Positions 9,867-20,713 of a DNA stretch of 64,000 bases are shown one piece after another. A model generated the notes under the pieces. The model was not told the DNA's origin, did not search any database, and was given only the letters and a program-made list of their open reading frames with translations. Made by a program: the position numbers and the translations under genes. This DNA comes from Neurospora tetraspora (lineage: Eukaryota > Ascomycota > Sordariomycetes > Sordariales > Sordariaceae). The stretch is taken from positions 62,001-126,000 of the forward strand of contig NW_026944386.1 of assembly GCF_033439725.1 (NCBI RefSeq), read 5' to 3'. Numbering within the stretch: position 1 is the stretch's first letter; every line of letters starts with the position of its first letter.

Positions 9867-11081
9867 TCAATAATCATCCATACCTCTATCTGTCAAAGGC
9901 AACAAGGACGAAGTCCCTGTATACCGGTCCACCCCAGCCTCCATAATCTCCATTGCCTCTTCGTCGTATTCCTCGTCGTTCTGAGGTGCCCAATCAAAGA
10001 ATAGCCTACCATCATCCATTACCGACACTACTACACAGTGGCCATCATCATTCCAAACCAATTCCGGGTCTATGATCATATCAGTCGCATCAGGCTGACT
10101 ACAACAACAACATCCTTGGGAAACCATAAAGTCCCTATACCCAAAATTCAAGACCCCAAACAAACAGAAGACCTTCCCAGCTGGGGCGTTATGCTGAAAG
10201 TCCAGCCACAAACCCAACTTCGCCTCATTGCACTCAGTGTAGATGAATGCTAGAAGGCTCAACGCGCGGTCCAAACTTATCTTTCCGTACTCCTCACCAC
10301 CTTTGCGGTTGTCCACTTTCTTCATCACCGCCCACACAGCCTGCTCAAGATTACTCCCCAAGTCTTCTTCCTGCCTCACACGCTTGCTCGGATGCCCACA
10401 GCCGTGACCAACTTCAGCTTCTCTAGCCCGCTTGCGATCCTCATCAAGCAAAGCCAGAGTCTGATGTATGGTATTGTCCAACTTGCTTCCCAGATCCCTC
10501 TTCATGGCCGTCATTTGGTCCGTCACCGACCGGCGCAGGCCACGCAGCTCCGCTCCGACCTTGCTGTCCTCCTCCTTGGCCATCTGCTTGTCCTTGACAC
10601 GAACATCCTTCATTGTACGGAGGAGGCTATTAAGGCTCTCCTCCATCGTCTTTTCTCGCAGTTCCATCCTCTTTTCCCGCAATTCCATCCTCGCTTCTCG
10701 AGCCTCCGTTCTCTTGTCCCTCTCTTCAATCGCTTTCTCTCTCTCCTCAGCCTCCTTTTCACGCCTCTCGACTTCTTTCTCGCGGTCCTCGATTTGCTTC
10801 TCCCGCTCCCCCACTGCCGTTTCTCTTGCTTCCGCATCTTTGGCCCTCTTCTTCCACGTATCCGATCTCTCCTTCCACAGATCTGACCTTTGTTTCCATC
10901 CGTCTGCCCTTTCCTTCTCCTTACGCAGTTCCCGGGCCTGCTCTTCAGCAGCAATGGCAACAGACTCCTCCAAAGCGGCATAGGCTTGTTCTTGGGACTC
11001 GCGGGTTTTGCGAGCCGCACCGAGAGCGCGCTGGAGGTCTGAGGCCGGGGCCAAGGTATCGGTGTTGTCGCGGGGAGGCAT
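9867..11081 (-). CDS. coiled-coil protein with a globular C-terminal domain, 404 aa
   Basis: Single ORF. Residues ~10-200 are an uninterrupted, highly charged coiled coil with Glu/Arg/Lys heptads (for example REKQIEDREKEVERREKEAE). The C-terminal half from about 250 is not coiled. It includes a basic KRVRQEED patch, a Cys-rich run (QGCCCCSQ) and an acidic tail. I recognise no named domain. Restriction to a fungal lineage is likely but unproven. The neighbour at 12215 has the same plan (long coiled coil, basic patch near the C-terminus), so the two may be diverged paralogues (inference). The long plus-strand ORFs here are shadows of the charged repeats. Confidence 0.7.
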   Translation of the reverse strand: MPPRDNTDTLAPASDLQRALGAARKTRESQEQAYAALEESVAIAAEEQARELRKEKERADGWKQRSDLWKERSDTWKKRAKDAEARETAVGEREKQIEDREKEVERREKEAEEREKAIEERDKRTEAREARMELREKRMELREKTMEESLNSLLRTMKDVRVKDKQMAKEEDSKVGAELRGLRRSVTDQMTAMKRDLGSKLDNTIHQTLALLDEDRKRAREAEVGHGCGHPSKRVRQEEDLGSNLEQAVWAVMKKVDNRKGGEEYGKISLDRALSLLAFIYTECNEAKLGLWLDFQHNAPAGKVFCLFGVLNFGYRDFMVSQGCCCCSQPDATDMIIDPELVWNDDGHCVVVSVMDDGRLFFDWAPQNDEEYDEEAMEIMEAGVDRYTGTSSLLPLTDRGMDDY

Positions 11082-12214
11082 TGCGGTCGTAGTTACCGGT
11101 AGCTAAAAATTGCAGTCGTGGTTAGGTTACATCTCATTCTAGAGCCGGCAAGAAGGTTGTCTGTCACAACTTACATGCCCTTGTTTGGGTCAACGGATAG
11201 AGGCAGCCAGGACAATAGACGACAATGCGAAAGTGTTCAGGAGGGAGCAGATTGCAATGGGTGAAGAGACACGAGGAATGGGAGTTCGGAAGCGCGGGGT
11301 CAAGGAAAATTGCAAAACACGATTAAGGCCACAGTCCTCCAACCCCGGGAAGGCGCGAAGCAGGTTCCCAACCCTTCAGCCTTACCCCTCCAAGGCGTGC
11401 CAGCCAAACGTCCTAGGAATGAAAGTCGTCATCTTCTTCGAGTTTTGGAACCAACAACGTTTGTGCTGCTCCCGCATCGACCCCTTTCCTGTGGTTATCT
11501 TCGACGCCTGGCCCTCCCTCAGCGAATCCCCCACCTTCTTCGATTTCTCGCTTCCTATATCCCTCATACGTGTCTGACCTGCCGGCAAAATTGTAGTTGA
11601 AGAGGGAGGTGAAGGGTCCTGAGAACGAGACGGGGGCTCTCTTTGCCAAAGATAGAGGCCTTTTACGGAGCGTCTCTCTGTTGCCCCTTACGTCTTTTCA
11701 TTGTCAATTCCTGACTGCTCTAGACAAAAGCGATACAGTGGAAACGAGCTGGACGAAAAATCAACCAGAAAGAAGGTAACAGGACGGCAGCAGGGCTTGG
11801 AAGATCTAGCACCATGGAGTCAAGGATAGGAACCATGCGAAGGCTTGCGACAGAGTAACGAAAGGGAAATACATGAAGTGAATGTGGACACGATCAAACT
11901 GAAGCCTCTGGAGACTGCCCTCCTGCCGTGTCGCTGTGTTTGTCCCGCTTGGCACGCGACCTCCCATTCACTCTACCTTCCATTCGATCCGTTTCCTACA
12001 CATGTGCATTTTCGATCAGGTATTTTATGACACCAGCAAAAGTTTTGATACGCACAAATCCACAACTGCAGTCAGGACTGGAAACCACCTTCCCCTTTTA
12101 CCACTTGCACACACTGAGACAGTCAGGTAAGCGCATCCACAGCTTCGAAGGAAGTTCGTACCAAAATAAACGCACTGACGAATTGCTAGCTACCTACTGG
12201 ACGTCATTGTCGAC
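11082..12214. other. divergent intergenic region, no gene seen
   Basis: Shared upstream region of the two coiled-coil genes (start 11081 on minus, 12215 on plus). Overlapping ORFs of 60-130 codons on both strands carry no motif. A CT-rich stretch at 11930-12010 resembles a 5' leader. Confidence 0.45.
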
Positions 12215-13102
12215 ATGGACCTGTCAACTATCGAAAAGACCGCCGATGACCTCCACGGCGAACTGCAGTTCATGTTGGACGCCATGACGGCTCACAGAGA
12301 TTGGATCGCTAGCAATCGCGCCACTGGTCAAGAGAATTCCCGACGTATCGAAGGCATCGAGATTATGGTTCAAACCGGCATCTCCACGGCATCACGCCTC
12401 AAGTCGGAAATCATCAAGCAGAGGAACCTTGTAGAGAAGCAGATCAGCGATCTGGCCAAGGACCAACAGTCCGTTGCCAAGCAGCAAGAGGCGCTGACGG
12501 CCAAGGAACAAGATCTCAACGTCCGGGAACGCGCCGTCAAGGGCAACGAGAACATGAAAGTTCTAAAGGACTCTTTGAAGGCCAGTGACAAGACCCTGAC
12601 GAAAGCGAAGAAGCAGTACGAGAAGGAAATCGCAGAACTAGCGCAAAAAAATGCTTCTTTGGGTGGACAGGCCAAAGCGAGCGAGGAGGAGCTGGCGAAC
12701 AAGAACCGCGAACTGGACACGAGGATTTCCGAACTTGCAAATGCCAAGATGGAGTTGGCCGAAGTGAAACAGCAGCTTCTTTCTGGCAAAGAGCTGGTCC
12801 TGACGAAGGAGAAAGTCGAGACGGAGAAACAACACCTCAAGCGGGAGAAGCAGCAGTTCGAGATGGAGAAGGAGCATCTCCAAAGGGAGAAGCAGCAGTT
12901 CGAGACAAAGAAAGAGTGCCTGGGCAGAGAACTTGAACAGCTCAGACTCGAGAACGAGGAGATCAAGGCTGCTCAAGAGGATTTGGAGGACAGACAAAAG
13001 GCTCTTCAAGACCAGAGAAACGAGCTTGCTTCCAAGTTGCTCGATGCTGAGCTTGATGGACGACTGAGAGGTCGGAAGAGGCCTGCTCTGCTTTCTGGCT
13101 AG
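12215..13102 (+). CDS. long coiled-coil protein, 295 aa
   Basis: Intronless ORF that is almost entirely coiled coil from residue ~70 to ~280. Near-repeats such as LKREKQQFEMEKEHLQREK occur at about 215-240. The N-terminal 65 residues are less charged and could be a small helical domain. The C-terminus GRLRGRKRPALLSG is basic. No catalytic motif. It starts 1.1 kb from the oppositely oriented coiled-coil gene at 9867-11081. A scaffold or structural role is the only guess the sequence allows. Confidence 0.7.
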   Translation: MDLSTIEKTADDLHGELQFMLDAMTAHRDWIASNRATGQENSRRIEGIEIMVQTGISTASRLKSEIIKQRNLVEKQISDLAKDQQSVAKQQEALTAKEQDLNVRERAVKGNENMKVLKDSLKASDKTLTKAKKQYEKEIAELAQKNASLGGQAKASEEELANKNRELDTRISELANAKMELAEVKQQLLSGKELVLTKEKVETEKQHLKREKQQFEMEKEHLQREKQQFETKKECLGRELEQLRLENEEIKAAQEDLEDRQKALQDQRNELASKLLDAELDGRLRGRKRPALLSG

Positions 13103-13596
13103 TAGGTAACTGGGAGATGTATGACGCGTGAGAGTTGGACGACAAGCATCCTGTGTAGAGGTACCTTATTGTTGGGATACGTTCTCAGTCACTTCATGTC
13201 AAGAAGGTCATAAACGGGATCGTGGAAGGTGTGGAGGAGCTTCTGTAATGCGACTTCCCAGTCTGCGTCTGATGCCATAAGAAGACAATGGAGGCGTGGA
13301 CAGGTCGGCTAACAACCTGGAACTCAATGGCCCGTAGCAGCAAGACAACAATCACAATGTCTAATAAGGGCAATGCAAACCACCAATTTGGTCATGGCTC
13401 CCGCTCCCGTTCCACCCCCGGGCCATCTGGGTTTGGTCCGGTTCGGCATCGGCGAAACCAAAGCTACGTTGGTGCTGCCCCGTACAACACAGCCCACCGC
13501 CCTGGGCAGACCCGTACGGAAGAGAGCCTACCGCTAGCTTGCCCTCAACCTCGGGCCCCTTTCCAGTCCGCGCAGCTCCTTCATCGGCCCAGACTA

Positions 13597-13686
13597 CATC
13601 ACCAGTCCGAACCCCGTCGCCAGCCGGAGCCCTGTTACCAGCCCGAGCCCCGTCGCCAGCCTGAGCCCCGTCACCAGCCCGGACAC
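13597..13686 (+). repeat. 18-bp coding repeat, five units
   Basis: Five consecutive 18-bp units (theme CGTCGCCAGCCCGAGCCC) encoding Pro-Arg-Arg-Gln-Pro-Glu variants inside the split gene. The units keep frame, as expected for a coding minisatellite. Confidence 0.75.
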
Positions 13687-13920
13687 CTCCATCAATACCC
13701 ACAAGAGCCTAACTCACACTCTCGTGCCGTCAGCCAGCGAATGTTGGAGTCTTGGCAGGCTAGGAACGAGCATGTTCACGCCGAAAACGAGACACGGATC
13801 GAGGAGCTTCAGTTACAACGTCGACTTTTAGAATTGACGTGGAACGAGTTAATCAGACAAATGACGGAGGTTGCCAGAACAATTCAACAACGAGATGTGA
13901 GAGGTGGGTTGTTTCCGTAT

Positions 13921-13925
13921 GATTT
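13921..13925. other. left target-site duplication GATTT
   Basis: GATTT directly before the left LTR, identical to 19869-19873 directly after the right LTR. This is a 5-bp duplication, the usual size for LTR retrotransposon integration. Confidence 0.9.
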
Positions 13926-14112
13926 TGTGAACAGGCTGAACAACTACAACGAAAGAATCAATGATGATGGTGATGTATTGAGTTGTAGAGGGGGAAGACT
14001 CGAGCAGTCTGGAGGTCTAGAAATGAGGGAAAGGATGGACCCTGTGCGGTGGGGCCATGGCCTGGTGAAGGGAGCCATGGCTAGCCGCACGTAACACGGA
14101 ACACCTCCAACA
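13926..14112 (-). repeat. LTR (3' LTR of the minus-strand copia element)
   Basis: 187 bp that read TGTGAACAGG..CTCCAACA on plus, giving the canonical TG..CA ends on either strand. It aligns without gaps to 19682-19868 with five mismatches by eye. The complementary strand starts TGTTGGAGG. A purine run (GGGGGTG on minus, 14113-14119) abuts it and could be the polypurine tract. Confidence 0.92.
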
Positions 14113-17100
14113 CACCCCCGTAGACCGAAAGACTCTCAACATGAGTCAAAGGGAGCTAATCTAAGCAGTATACTATTTACATGGTGATGGTTCTGTCTGG
14201 TGTTTTCAACCCCAGGGAACCTTCTTCTGGACAAGGCTAATTAATTTTACGAACTTTGCGTACTTATCCGCTTTTAATGCCTTCGTCAGCCCGTCTGCTG
14301 GCATATCCTCTCCGGCCAAATGGATTACGTTGATCGCCTTCTTTTCTGCCTGCTTAATTAACTACTTATATTAAATATTGATGTAGCAGTTACAAGCTGG
14401 GATGTTCACGTTGAATACCCGGTTCCTAGTATTCTCGCTATCCGTATATAGGATCTGGTTGGTATTGATTCTAAGACCCAAGTCTTTCAATATTGAACCG
14501 ATCCATTCTAAAGACTTTACTATTAGAATTAGATTTATAAATTCCGCCTCTATTGTATTGGTTATAATAAGGTTCTACTTTTTCGATTTTTAATAGATAG
14601 GACCGTAGGTAAGGAATATAACGTGCCTAGCGGTACTCTTTTTATTTAGAATATTGTTTATAAAAGAGGCATCCGCGTATGCTTTGAATTATAAATTAAT
14701 ATAGCCGTCAATCGGTGATAAGTGTTCTCTAAGAATAATGCCCAAGTTTGAATAGTTATTAAGGTATTGATAGAGGTGTTTTATTATAGTGATATGACGG
14801 TTAGTTGGTTTGGTATTGTCCTCGTATAGTTTATTAATAGTAAACGTAATATTAGGGCGGGAGTTAGTTAAAAGATAGTTTAGTAAACTAGTACTCTTAA
14901 TGTAAGCTCTTAATTAGTTGGGAATTTTTTTACCTTTATGGATTTTATAATCCGGAGGTTAGGCTGTCTTTATTGGGTAAAGGTCTTGTCCGTTGGCGAA
15001 ACCTTTAGTAAACTTTTTAATGATTATTTTAGTGTATCGTTCTTATAATATAAAGACGGTATGTTTAATTCGGTTTTTTACGATGTTAAAGCTAAGGAAG
15101 GTCCTTATTGGATTTAGGTATTTGAGTTTGAACTTGCTCTTTAGAATTTATTTAATGTAGTTAATGATCTTCTAATTAGCTATAATTATACGGAGATTAT
15201 TAATATAAAGAATTATAATAGTAGTTAGTTTATTATTAGTTAAAAGGTATAGATTTGTACTAATAGGTATAAAACCCAATGTTTTTAGGACTAGTAATAA
15301 GGTTTTAAATTAGAAAAGAGGGTTACGTTTTAGCCTATATAGGGCTCGAATTAATTGGTATATTTATTTGCGATCTTTCTTTTTAAAATTAGTCGATTAT
15401 TCGATATAATATTTCTTGCCGTCCTTGGGGACTAGGGCATTTAGAAATGTTGTGTTGAAATTGTATTATTTATATTCGAAGTCGTTAATAGCTATAATAT
15501 AGAGAAATAATTTTATATTAATTAAATCAGTAATTGTAGTGTAGATATTTTACAAGTCCTATTTATTATATTCGAAGTTACCATAAACTACGTATCTAGC
15601 GTGGGCTATATATTCCTTTAAATCGATATTATATTTTTCGTTATATACTTATTGACTAAGGAGAATATTTATATTAAGACTACGTTCGATTAGGTAATAT
15701 ATTCTTCCCTTCTCTTGTGCCTTAATTTGTTTTTCTATTGCTGGCAGCTAGTACTTTTTGAAGTTAGGTAGCTTCTTGGCTTGGTTGTAATTCTTAGGGA
15801 TATTATAGTTTGAGGCTTGAGCGAGGTTATAAAGGACTTTTATAGCTATAAGGTAGTATTTGGGGATGTAAATTATACGGTTAATTTCCGCGATATTATA
15901 ATAAAAAGTAGGAAGAGTTGGGTTAGGATTAACAACGTTATTATTATTATTAACGGCTTACTAAACTTCGTATTTGTACTTACATAATTTAGCCTTTAAG
16001 TGACGAGGTCTGCTTTTATTTACTTTTGAGGGCTCTATTTTAAAGGGTTAGTTACTTTATATCTGCTCTAGTTGATTTGATTCGTTTGCTGGTATTTTTG
16101 ACTATTAGGATTGTTCTATCGAAAGTGGGTTTGGGGATTCTGGCTGGGTTCCTGGCTGGGATTCTGGCTGGCGGGGCGGCTGCCTTTGTATTGACGTAGG
16201 AGTATCGAATTAAAGTCCGGCGATTTCGAGAGACAAGTTGGGAGGCTTCTTAATAGGGATAACAGTTTAGGGAATTTCCTGTTGAGTTTGATATTAAGGG
16301 GTAGACTGGGGCTGAGGTATAGTCTCTTTAAGTTCTTCGACTGCGCTCTCAAATCTATTAAAAGAATCGTTAAATGCGTCGCTTAGAATAGGATCTTCCT
16401 CGTTAAGATTATCGAGATTAATGAAATCTTCCTCTTTTTACTTTATTGATTGTATCGGCTCGTTGTAAGATTTAGGTAGGGGATGAGATGTTGGTTAGAG
16501 TTCTTAAGACGATGGTTCAGGGGTTAGAAATAATAATTCCGGTGCTAGTTCTGGAGACTTCGTAGCTTCTAGAGTGAGGTAGTAAATTAGGGGGAGTTCG
16601 AGAACTACGTTTTTCTTCTCTATAAGATTAAACTTATTAGTAATTTATTGAGATAGAGTTAGGGAGTCTACCGGTATATTAGTACTAATAATATTAATTT
16701 AGTACTAGATACTACTTTTAATAATATCTTTAATTTCTTAAATTAGTCTGGTTGCTAAACATAATAGCGTATTAAATAGCTTCCTCTTCAAAGGATTTTG
16801 GTTGATTATTTTTCTTGACGAATTTTATAGCGCTAATTTAAATGATTTAACTAATTTTAGGGTCCCAAATCTTATGAATACGGCTATAGGTATTATTATA
16901 ATTGATTAGACAGCCGGGACGGCTTCGTTCCTCGAACTTATTACCTTTAGTACGCTTCTAAAGTTTAATATAATAGTAGGCAGTGTAGAAATAATTGTGT
17001 AAGTACTTAATCTATAGCTTAATTTCGTCTTTAGGGTAACCGGGTATAGTTCTAGTAAGAAATTCGTAAGGACTTTTACCTTCTAAGTTAGCCTTTGAAG

Positions 17101-19257
17101 GTATTAGATTTATAATTGTAATTATACTTTACGTTACAAAGGATTAAAGATAGGATAGTATCTTGAGGTCGATTATAAGAGCTTTAGTACAGTTCTATAA
17201 TAATAGCGCCCGCTCCTTTTGATTTACTATTTATTTATAAGGTATGTGCTGTGGTCTTGTAGATTTAAATACTTTCCTCTCTAACTTACTAATATAATTG
17301 ACTATTCTGGAATTCTTTAGTTAGTAAGCCCTATTCTATGCTACTATCTAGACTAATAATTTTAACTTTGAAGCCAATTTATAACTAATCTATTTCTTAA
17401 ATTATTTTAATTTAATAAAAGCCTCGGCCTTAGTTTTATACAAATCTACTTAATAATAATTAGACGCTTTATATATTAAATAGACGTAGTATCGTTAACT
17501 TAAATAATTTGGGTAGTTATATTGAATAATATTAGCTCGTATAAATTAAATTAAGGTAATAGTAATTATATAGGCGTGTTTAGGTATAGTATTAATAGCC
17601 TTTATTCTTATATAGGCGTTATAAAAATGATTTTAAGTATTATTAAATATAATACCTATTTTTTAATAGGCCTTTATAACTTAATTTTTCTAGCGTATAT
17701 TATTCTTTTGTATATTATTAAATAGTTAATAGAAGCTAATATAACGTTCTTTATTTCAATCTTAGATTAATTAAAGTTATAAGGCTATATAATTAGAAGA
17801 ACTACTAGTTCGTCAATATAATTATTTTAAATAATATACTTCTATAGGTTAATTTAGTTAGTTTTTATATTCTAAATTAAGCTACTTTCTAGGAGAGCTC
17901 TAGTTAATAGTAAGTTAGCTAGTATTGAAAGGGAGTAAATAACGTCTTTAATTCGAATTCGAACGTTAATATTTGTTATTATTAGTATTATTAATTCGAT
18001 TATATTAATATAGTAAAATAAGGTAACTATACCGTCGCCGATAGTATATTTAGTTAGTTTTAATAAGGTTGAAGGTTTATAAACTATTTAATATAATTGA
18101 AGATATTAGGGTTACAATTAGAATTGTAAACTATTAAATCTTTTATAGGGTTTACTTTAGGAGCTTGTTAGATTTTAATGATATTATACGTTGAATACTA
18201 TAATTAATATAAGGAATTAGCGTATTTTAATTTCGTTATAGACTCTAGTAAAAACCCTAATATTTGAAGTAGGTATTAGTATAACCTCTAAAGCCAAAGT
18301 TACTAAAGAGTAAAGTAGAACTAATAGCGCTAGGAGTAGTTAGAATTATATTAGTAGTTCTAGTAGCAGTAGTAGTACTAGTATTGGTATTAGCTTTCTT
18401 CTTAGTAGCTTCCTTCTTTTTAAACTAGTTAGTTGGAGCCTTGTTAGGATCGTACTACTAACAATCAACTATACGAGGGTTACGATAATAACCGTATAGG
18501 AAGTACTTAAAGTCTTTACGTATAGTCTAACTACAATCGTTATAAATAGTCTACTTAAGACCTTTATAGTCCTTATTACTAGTATTAGACTCCTTCTTAT
18601 TATCCAGTTTAGTAGTAGTCATAGTCGTCTTTTTAATTTGAACAATCAAATTAATTATACGAACTTTAATATTAATAAGAGTAGAAAAGTAAATAAATAA
18701 TTAAAGGGTAGTGAACTTATTTTTAACTATCTCTGCAGCCTAAAACTTAGCGTTAATACCGTATTAACGTTTAACTATATTATAAAGGTTGAAAATTTTA
18801 ACCTTCTCGTCGATCTTAAGGCTATATTCAGCAACGCGCTTACGTAAGAGGTTATAATAAATAAATAAAGAGAATATTAAATCGAAATTACCACGGCGGA
18901 AATTAGTATACTATTCTAGAATGTCCGCGCGAGCTTCGTTGGTAATTTTGCTAATAGTCTTGCAGATAAAATCGTAGAAATACTTAGGGTCGGTACTCTC
19001 CTAGTCCTAACTGTTAATATTGAAGGTAGTAGTGACCTTATTATCCTTAAGAGTAGTTTAAATAATCTTTATAGCCTTAGCCCTATTAGTACGCCAGACT
19101 TTATATTCATCCGGCTTAGTGGCTTTAGCGGGCTTAAGAATAATAGTAGTGATATACTTAAGAATATTAGTGTAGTTAAACTCGTAGCGCAATACGCGAT
19201 TCTAGTTGTCGACGTTGGACTCGCCCTTGACGACGATAAGTGAAGAGATTTCGCCCA

Positions 19258-19669
19258 TCGTGTAGTCGCTGGTAGTCGGGACTGATAAAAGAAGAGGTAG
19301 GGGGTAGTGGCCGGTGTGCTTGACGGGCCGTGAATGATTTTCATGAAGGTTGGTCGGTCGCGGTTGAATGGCGACGTCGCGTGTCGGTCGTACTGGTTTG
19401 ACGACGGTGACGAGGGGGAGGGTCGATCGCAGTCGTGTAGCGAGGTTGCTGGTACTGCAGATGGATTGATTTGCTTTCGCCGAGTTGCTGGGAGGGGTTG
19501 GCCTGTCGGTCGCGATGCAACGCCGAGGTTGATTGTCTGGGGTGCCTTGTCGGTCGAGTCGACGTCGAAGACTGGGTTGATGGGGGGGGTTTTTTGTCGG
19601 TCGCGCGCGACGTCGAAGAAATGAGGGTATCGCTTGCGCGATGGTTATCAAATGACGGTTACGTCGAGA
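19258..19669 (-). other. GC-rich 5' leader of the copia element
   Basis: Untranslated leader between the primer site and the gag ATG (19258 on minus). It contains several degenerate copies of a TGTCGGTCG..GACGTCGAAG theme at roughly 50-60-bp spacing. It is strikingly GC-rich compared with the RIP-mutated body. The plus-strand ORFs here are not credible genes. Confidence 0.6.
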
Positions 19670-19681
19670 GGGCTCATAACC
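19670..19681 (-). other. primer-binding site matching initiator tRNA-Met anticodon arm
   Basis: The plus strand reads GGGCTCATAACC immediately inside the 5' LTR. This is the sequence of the eukaryotic initiator tRNA-Met anticodon stem-loop (CAT anticodon), so the minus-strand transcript is complementary to it. Drosophila copia is known to prime from an internally cut 5' half of this tRNA. The sequence indicates the same strategy here. Confidence 0.8.
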
Positions 19682-19868
19682 TGTGAACAGGCTGAACAAC
19701 TACAACGAAATAATCAATAATGATGGTGATGTATTGAGTTGTAGAGGGGGAAAACTCGAGCAGTCTGGAGGTCTAGAAATGAGGGAAAGGATGGACCCTG
19801 TGCGGTGGGGCTATGGCCTGGTGAAGGGAGCCATGGCTAGCCGCACGTGACACGGAACACCTCCAACA
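19682..19868 (-). repeat. LTR (5' LTR of the minus-strand copia element)
   Basis: Partner of 13926-14112. Three of the five differences are C/G in the left copy and T/A here, the direction RIP would give. Confidence 0.92.
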
Positions 19869-19961
19869 GATTTCCAGTTGCATGCGATTGTTGAAAGCAT
19901 TATGGCGTGGTGGAGGAGGTATCAGAGGGAGGTGGAGGAGGTATCAGAGGGAGGCGGATGA
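19869..19961 (+). pseudogene. displaced 3' part of the split gene
   Basis: Begins with the second GATTT copy and continues the reading frame interrupted at 13925, ending with TGA at 19959-19961. It contains a 21-bp tandem duplication (GAGGTATCAGAGGGAGGTGGA theme) encoding a Glu/Gly/Arg-rich tail. It has no start of its own. Confidence 0.6.
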
Positions 19962-20178
19962 GGCGTCGAGGAGGAGGCAGGAGAGGTGGAGAATTTGGGG
20001 CGTCTGAAGGGGGGAGTATGGTATGGGAGGAAATGGATACAACGAGATGATATCTGCTTTTTCATTCATTTCATGTTCATTCCAAAAGCTTGCGGTCTTG
20101 GTCTTTATTGGTTTCTTCGCTGAAGGAAGCGTCAACTACCCTAAGGTATGTGCCTCCTAGCGCGTATCGTCCGTGTAC

Positions 20179-20385
20179 TCAAGTAAAATCAACCAAACGA
20201 ATGCGTCCCTCGACAGAACAGCCCCCAAAGTACTGAAAACCCAAGCAATGGCGGCAATCCTCAAGTTGAGTTACCAGAACGACTCTACGCTCAGGAGCCA
20301 ACCAAGCCTGAGCGAGTAAGCGGGCCAGAATAACCAGAGCAACAACAAAAGCAGCCAAAGCCCAAAACCAAAGCGACATCCCCAA
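20179..20385 (-). CDS. possible small membrane peptide, 68 aa
   Basis: Short ORF with one clear hydrophobic segment at residues 5-28 (LWFWALAAFVVALVILARLL) and a Cys-containing tail. It lies 50 bp downstream of the gene at 20435-20713 on the same strand and may be only that gene's 3' untranslated region. No family recognised. Confidence 0.25.
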   Translation of the reverse strand: MGMSLWFWALAAFVVALVILARLLAQAWLAPERRVVLVTQLEDCRHCLGFQYFGGCSVEGRIRLVDFT

Positions 20386-20434
20386 ATAGTCCCCAAGCCA
20401 TCGTGATCTTCACCATGAACTTCTTCCCGTGCAT

Positions 20435-20713
20435 TCACATTCCCAACCCAGGATACTTCTCAATGATCTGACCAATCACTTGGGCATCCTTGATCATCTT
20501 TTGCTCCTCCGCCGACGGTCTGGCATTGCCACCGCTGATGCCATCGCCACCAGAGGTGCTCGAAAACTTGGAGTTGCTCGAGGATGATTGAGACATCTGA
20601 GAGTCCTTCTTCTTTTGCTCGTAGAGCAGAGAGGTGGTGGAAGACAGGGAGTTTTGGTCGGAGTTGGCGTAGACCGCGTTGGAAGGCTTGTTGTGGGACG
20701 AGGAGGAAGACAT
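20435..20713 (-). CDS. small Ser-rich conserved-looking protein, 92 aa
   Basis: Single-exon ORF. The N-terminal two thirds are Ser/Asn-rich and disordered. The last ~27 residues (SAEEQKMIKDAQVIGQIIEK) look like an ordered helix. ORFs in other frames here are shadows. Family unknown. It is the first gene-like ORF to the right of the copia insertion. Confidence 0.5.
   Translation of the reverse strand: MSSSSSHNKPSNAVYANSDQNSLSSTTSLLYEQKKKDSQMSQSSSSNSKFSSTSGGDGISGGNARPSAEEQKMIKDAQVIGQIIEKYPGLGM

Larger units (their letters stand above)
13288..14094 (+). pseudogene. coding gene split by the copia insertion (5' part)
   Basis: The open frame from ATG 13288 runs to a TAA at 14092-14094, but only codons up to 13925 (about 212) belong to the host gene. 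The last ~56 residues are read from the LTR of the inserted retrotransposon. Removing the element and one GATTT copy puts the sequence from 19874 in the same frame for 29 codons (QLHAIVESIMAWWRRYQREV and on) to a TGA at 19959-19961, giving an original product of about 242 residues. It has a low-complexity N-terminus, a six-residue PRRQPE-type repeat (about residues 104-133) and a helical region near 150-205 (LQLQRRLLELTWNELIRQ). Family not recognised. The LTR-fused form could be expressed with an altered C-terminus. Confidence 0.65.
13926..19868 (-). mobile_element. Ty1/copia retrotransposon, complete but RIP-mutated
   Basis: A 5943-bp element on the minus strand: 187-bp LTRs, 5-bp target duplication, primer site, gag start and pol remnants. 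On the minus strand gag opens at 19258 (MGEISSLIVVKGESNVDNWN, copia-gag type) and becomes riddled with stops further in. At the far end (about 14350-14230) the RNase H tail is readable, AGEDMPADGLTKALKADKYA, a hallmark of copia elements. The interior from about 14350 to 19200 is AT- and TpA-rich and noncoding. The outer parts (LTRs, 5' leader, start of gag, 3' tail) keep normal GC. No autonomous activity is possible. Confidence 0.92.

Noticed and set aside
10392-10983. Ser/Leu-rich plus-strand ORFs
   Set aside because: They are reverse-frame products of the Glu/Arg coiled-coil repeats in the minus-strand gene.
13926-19868. 187-bp direct repeats read at first as a segmental duplication of the end of the host gene
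   Set aside because: TG..CA ends, the GATTT duplication and the adjacent primer site show they are LTRs.
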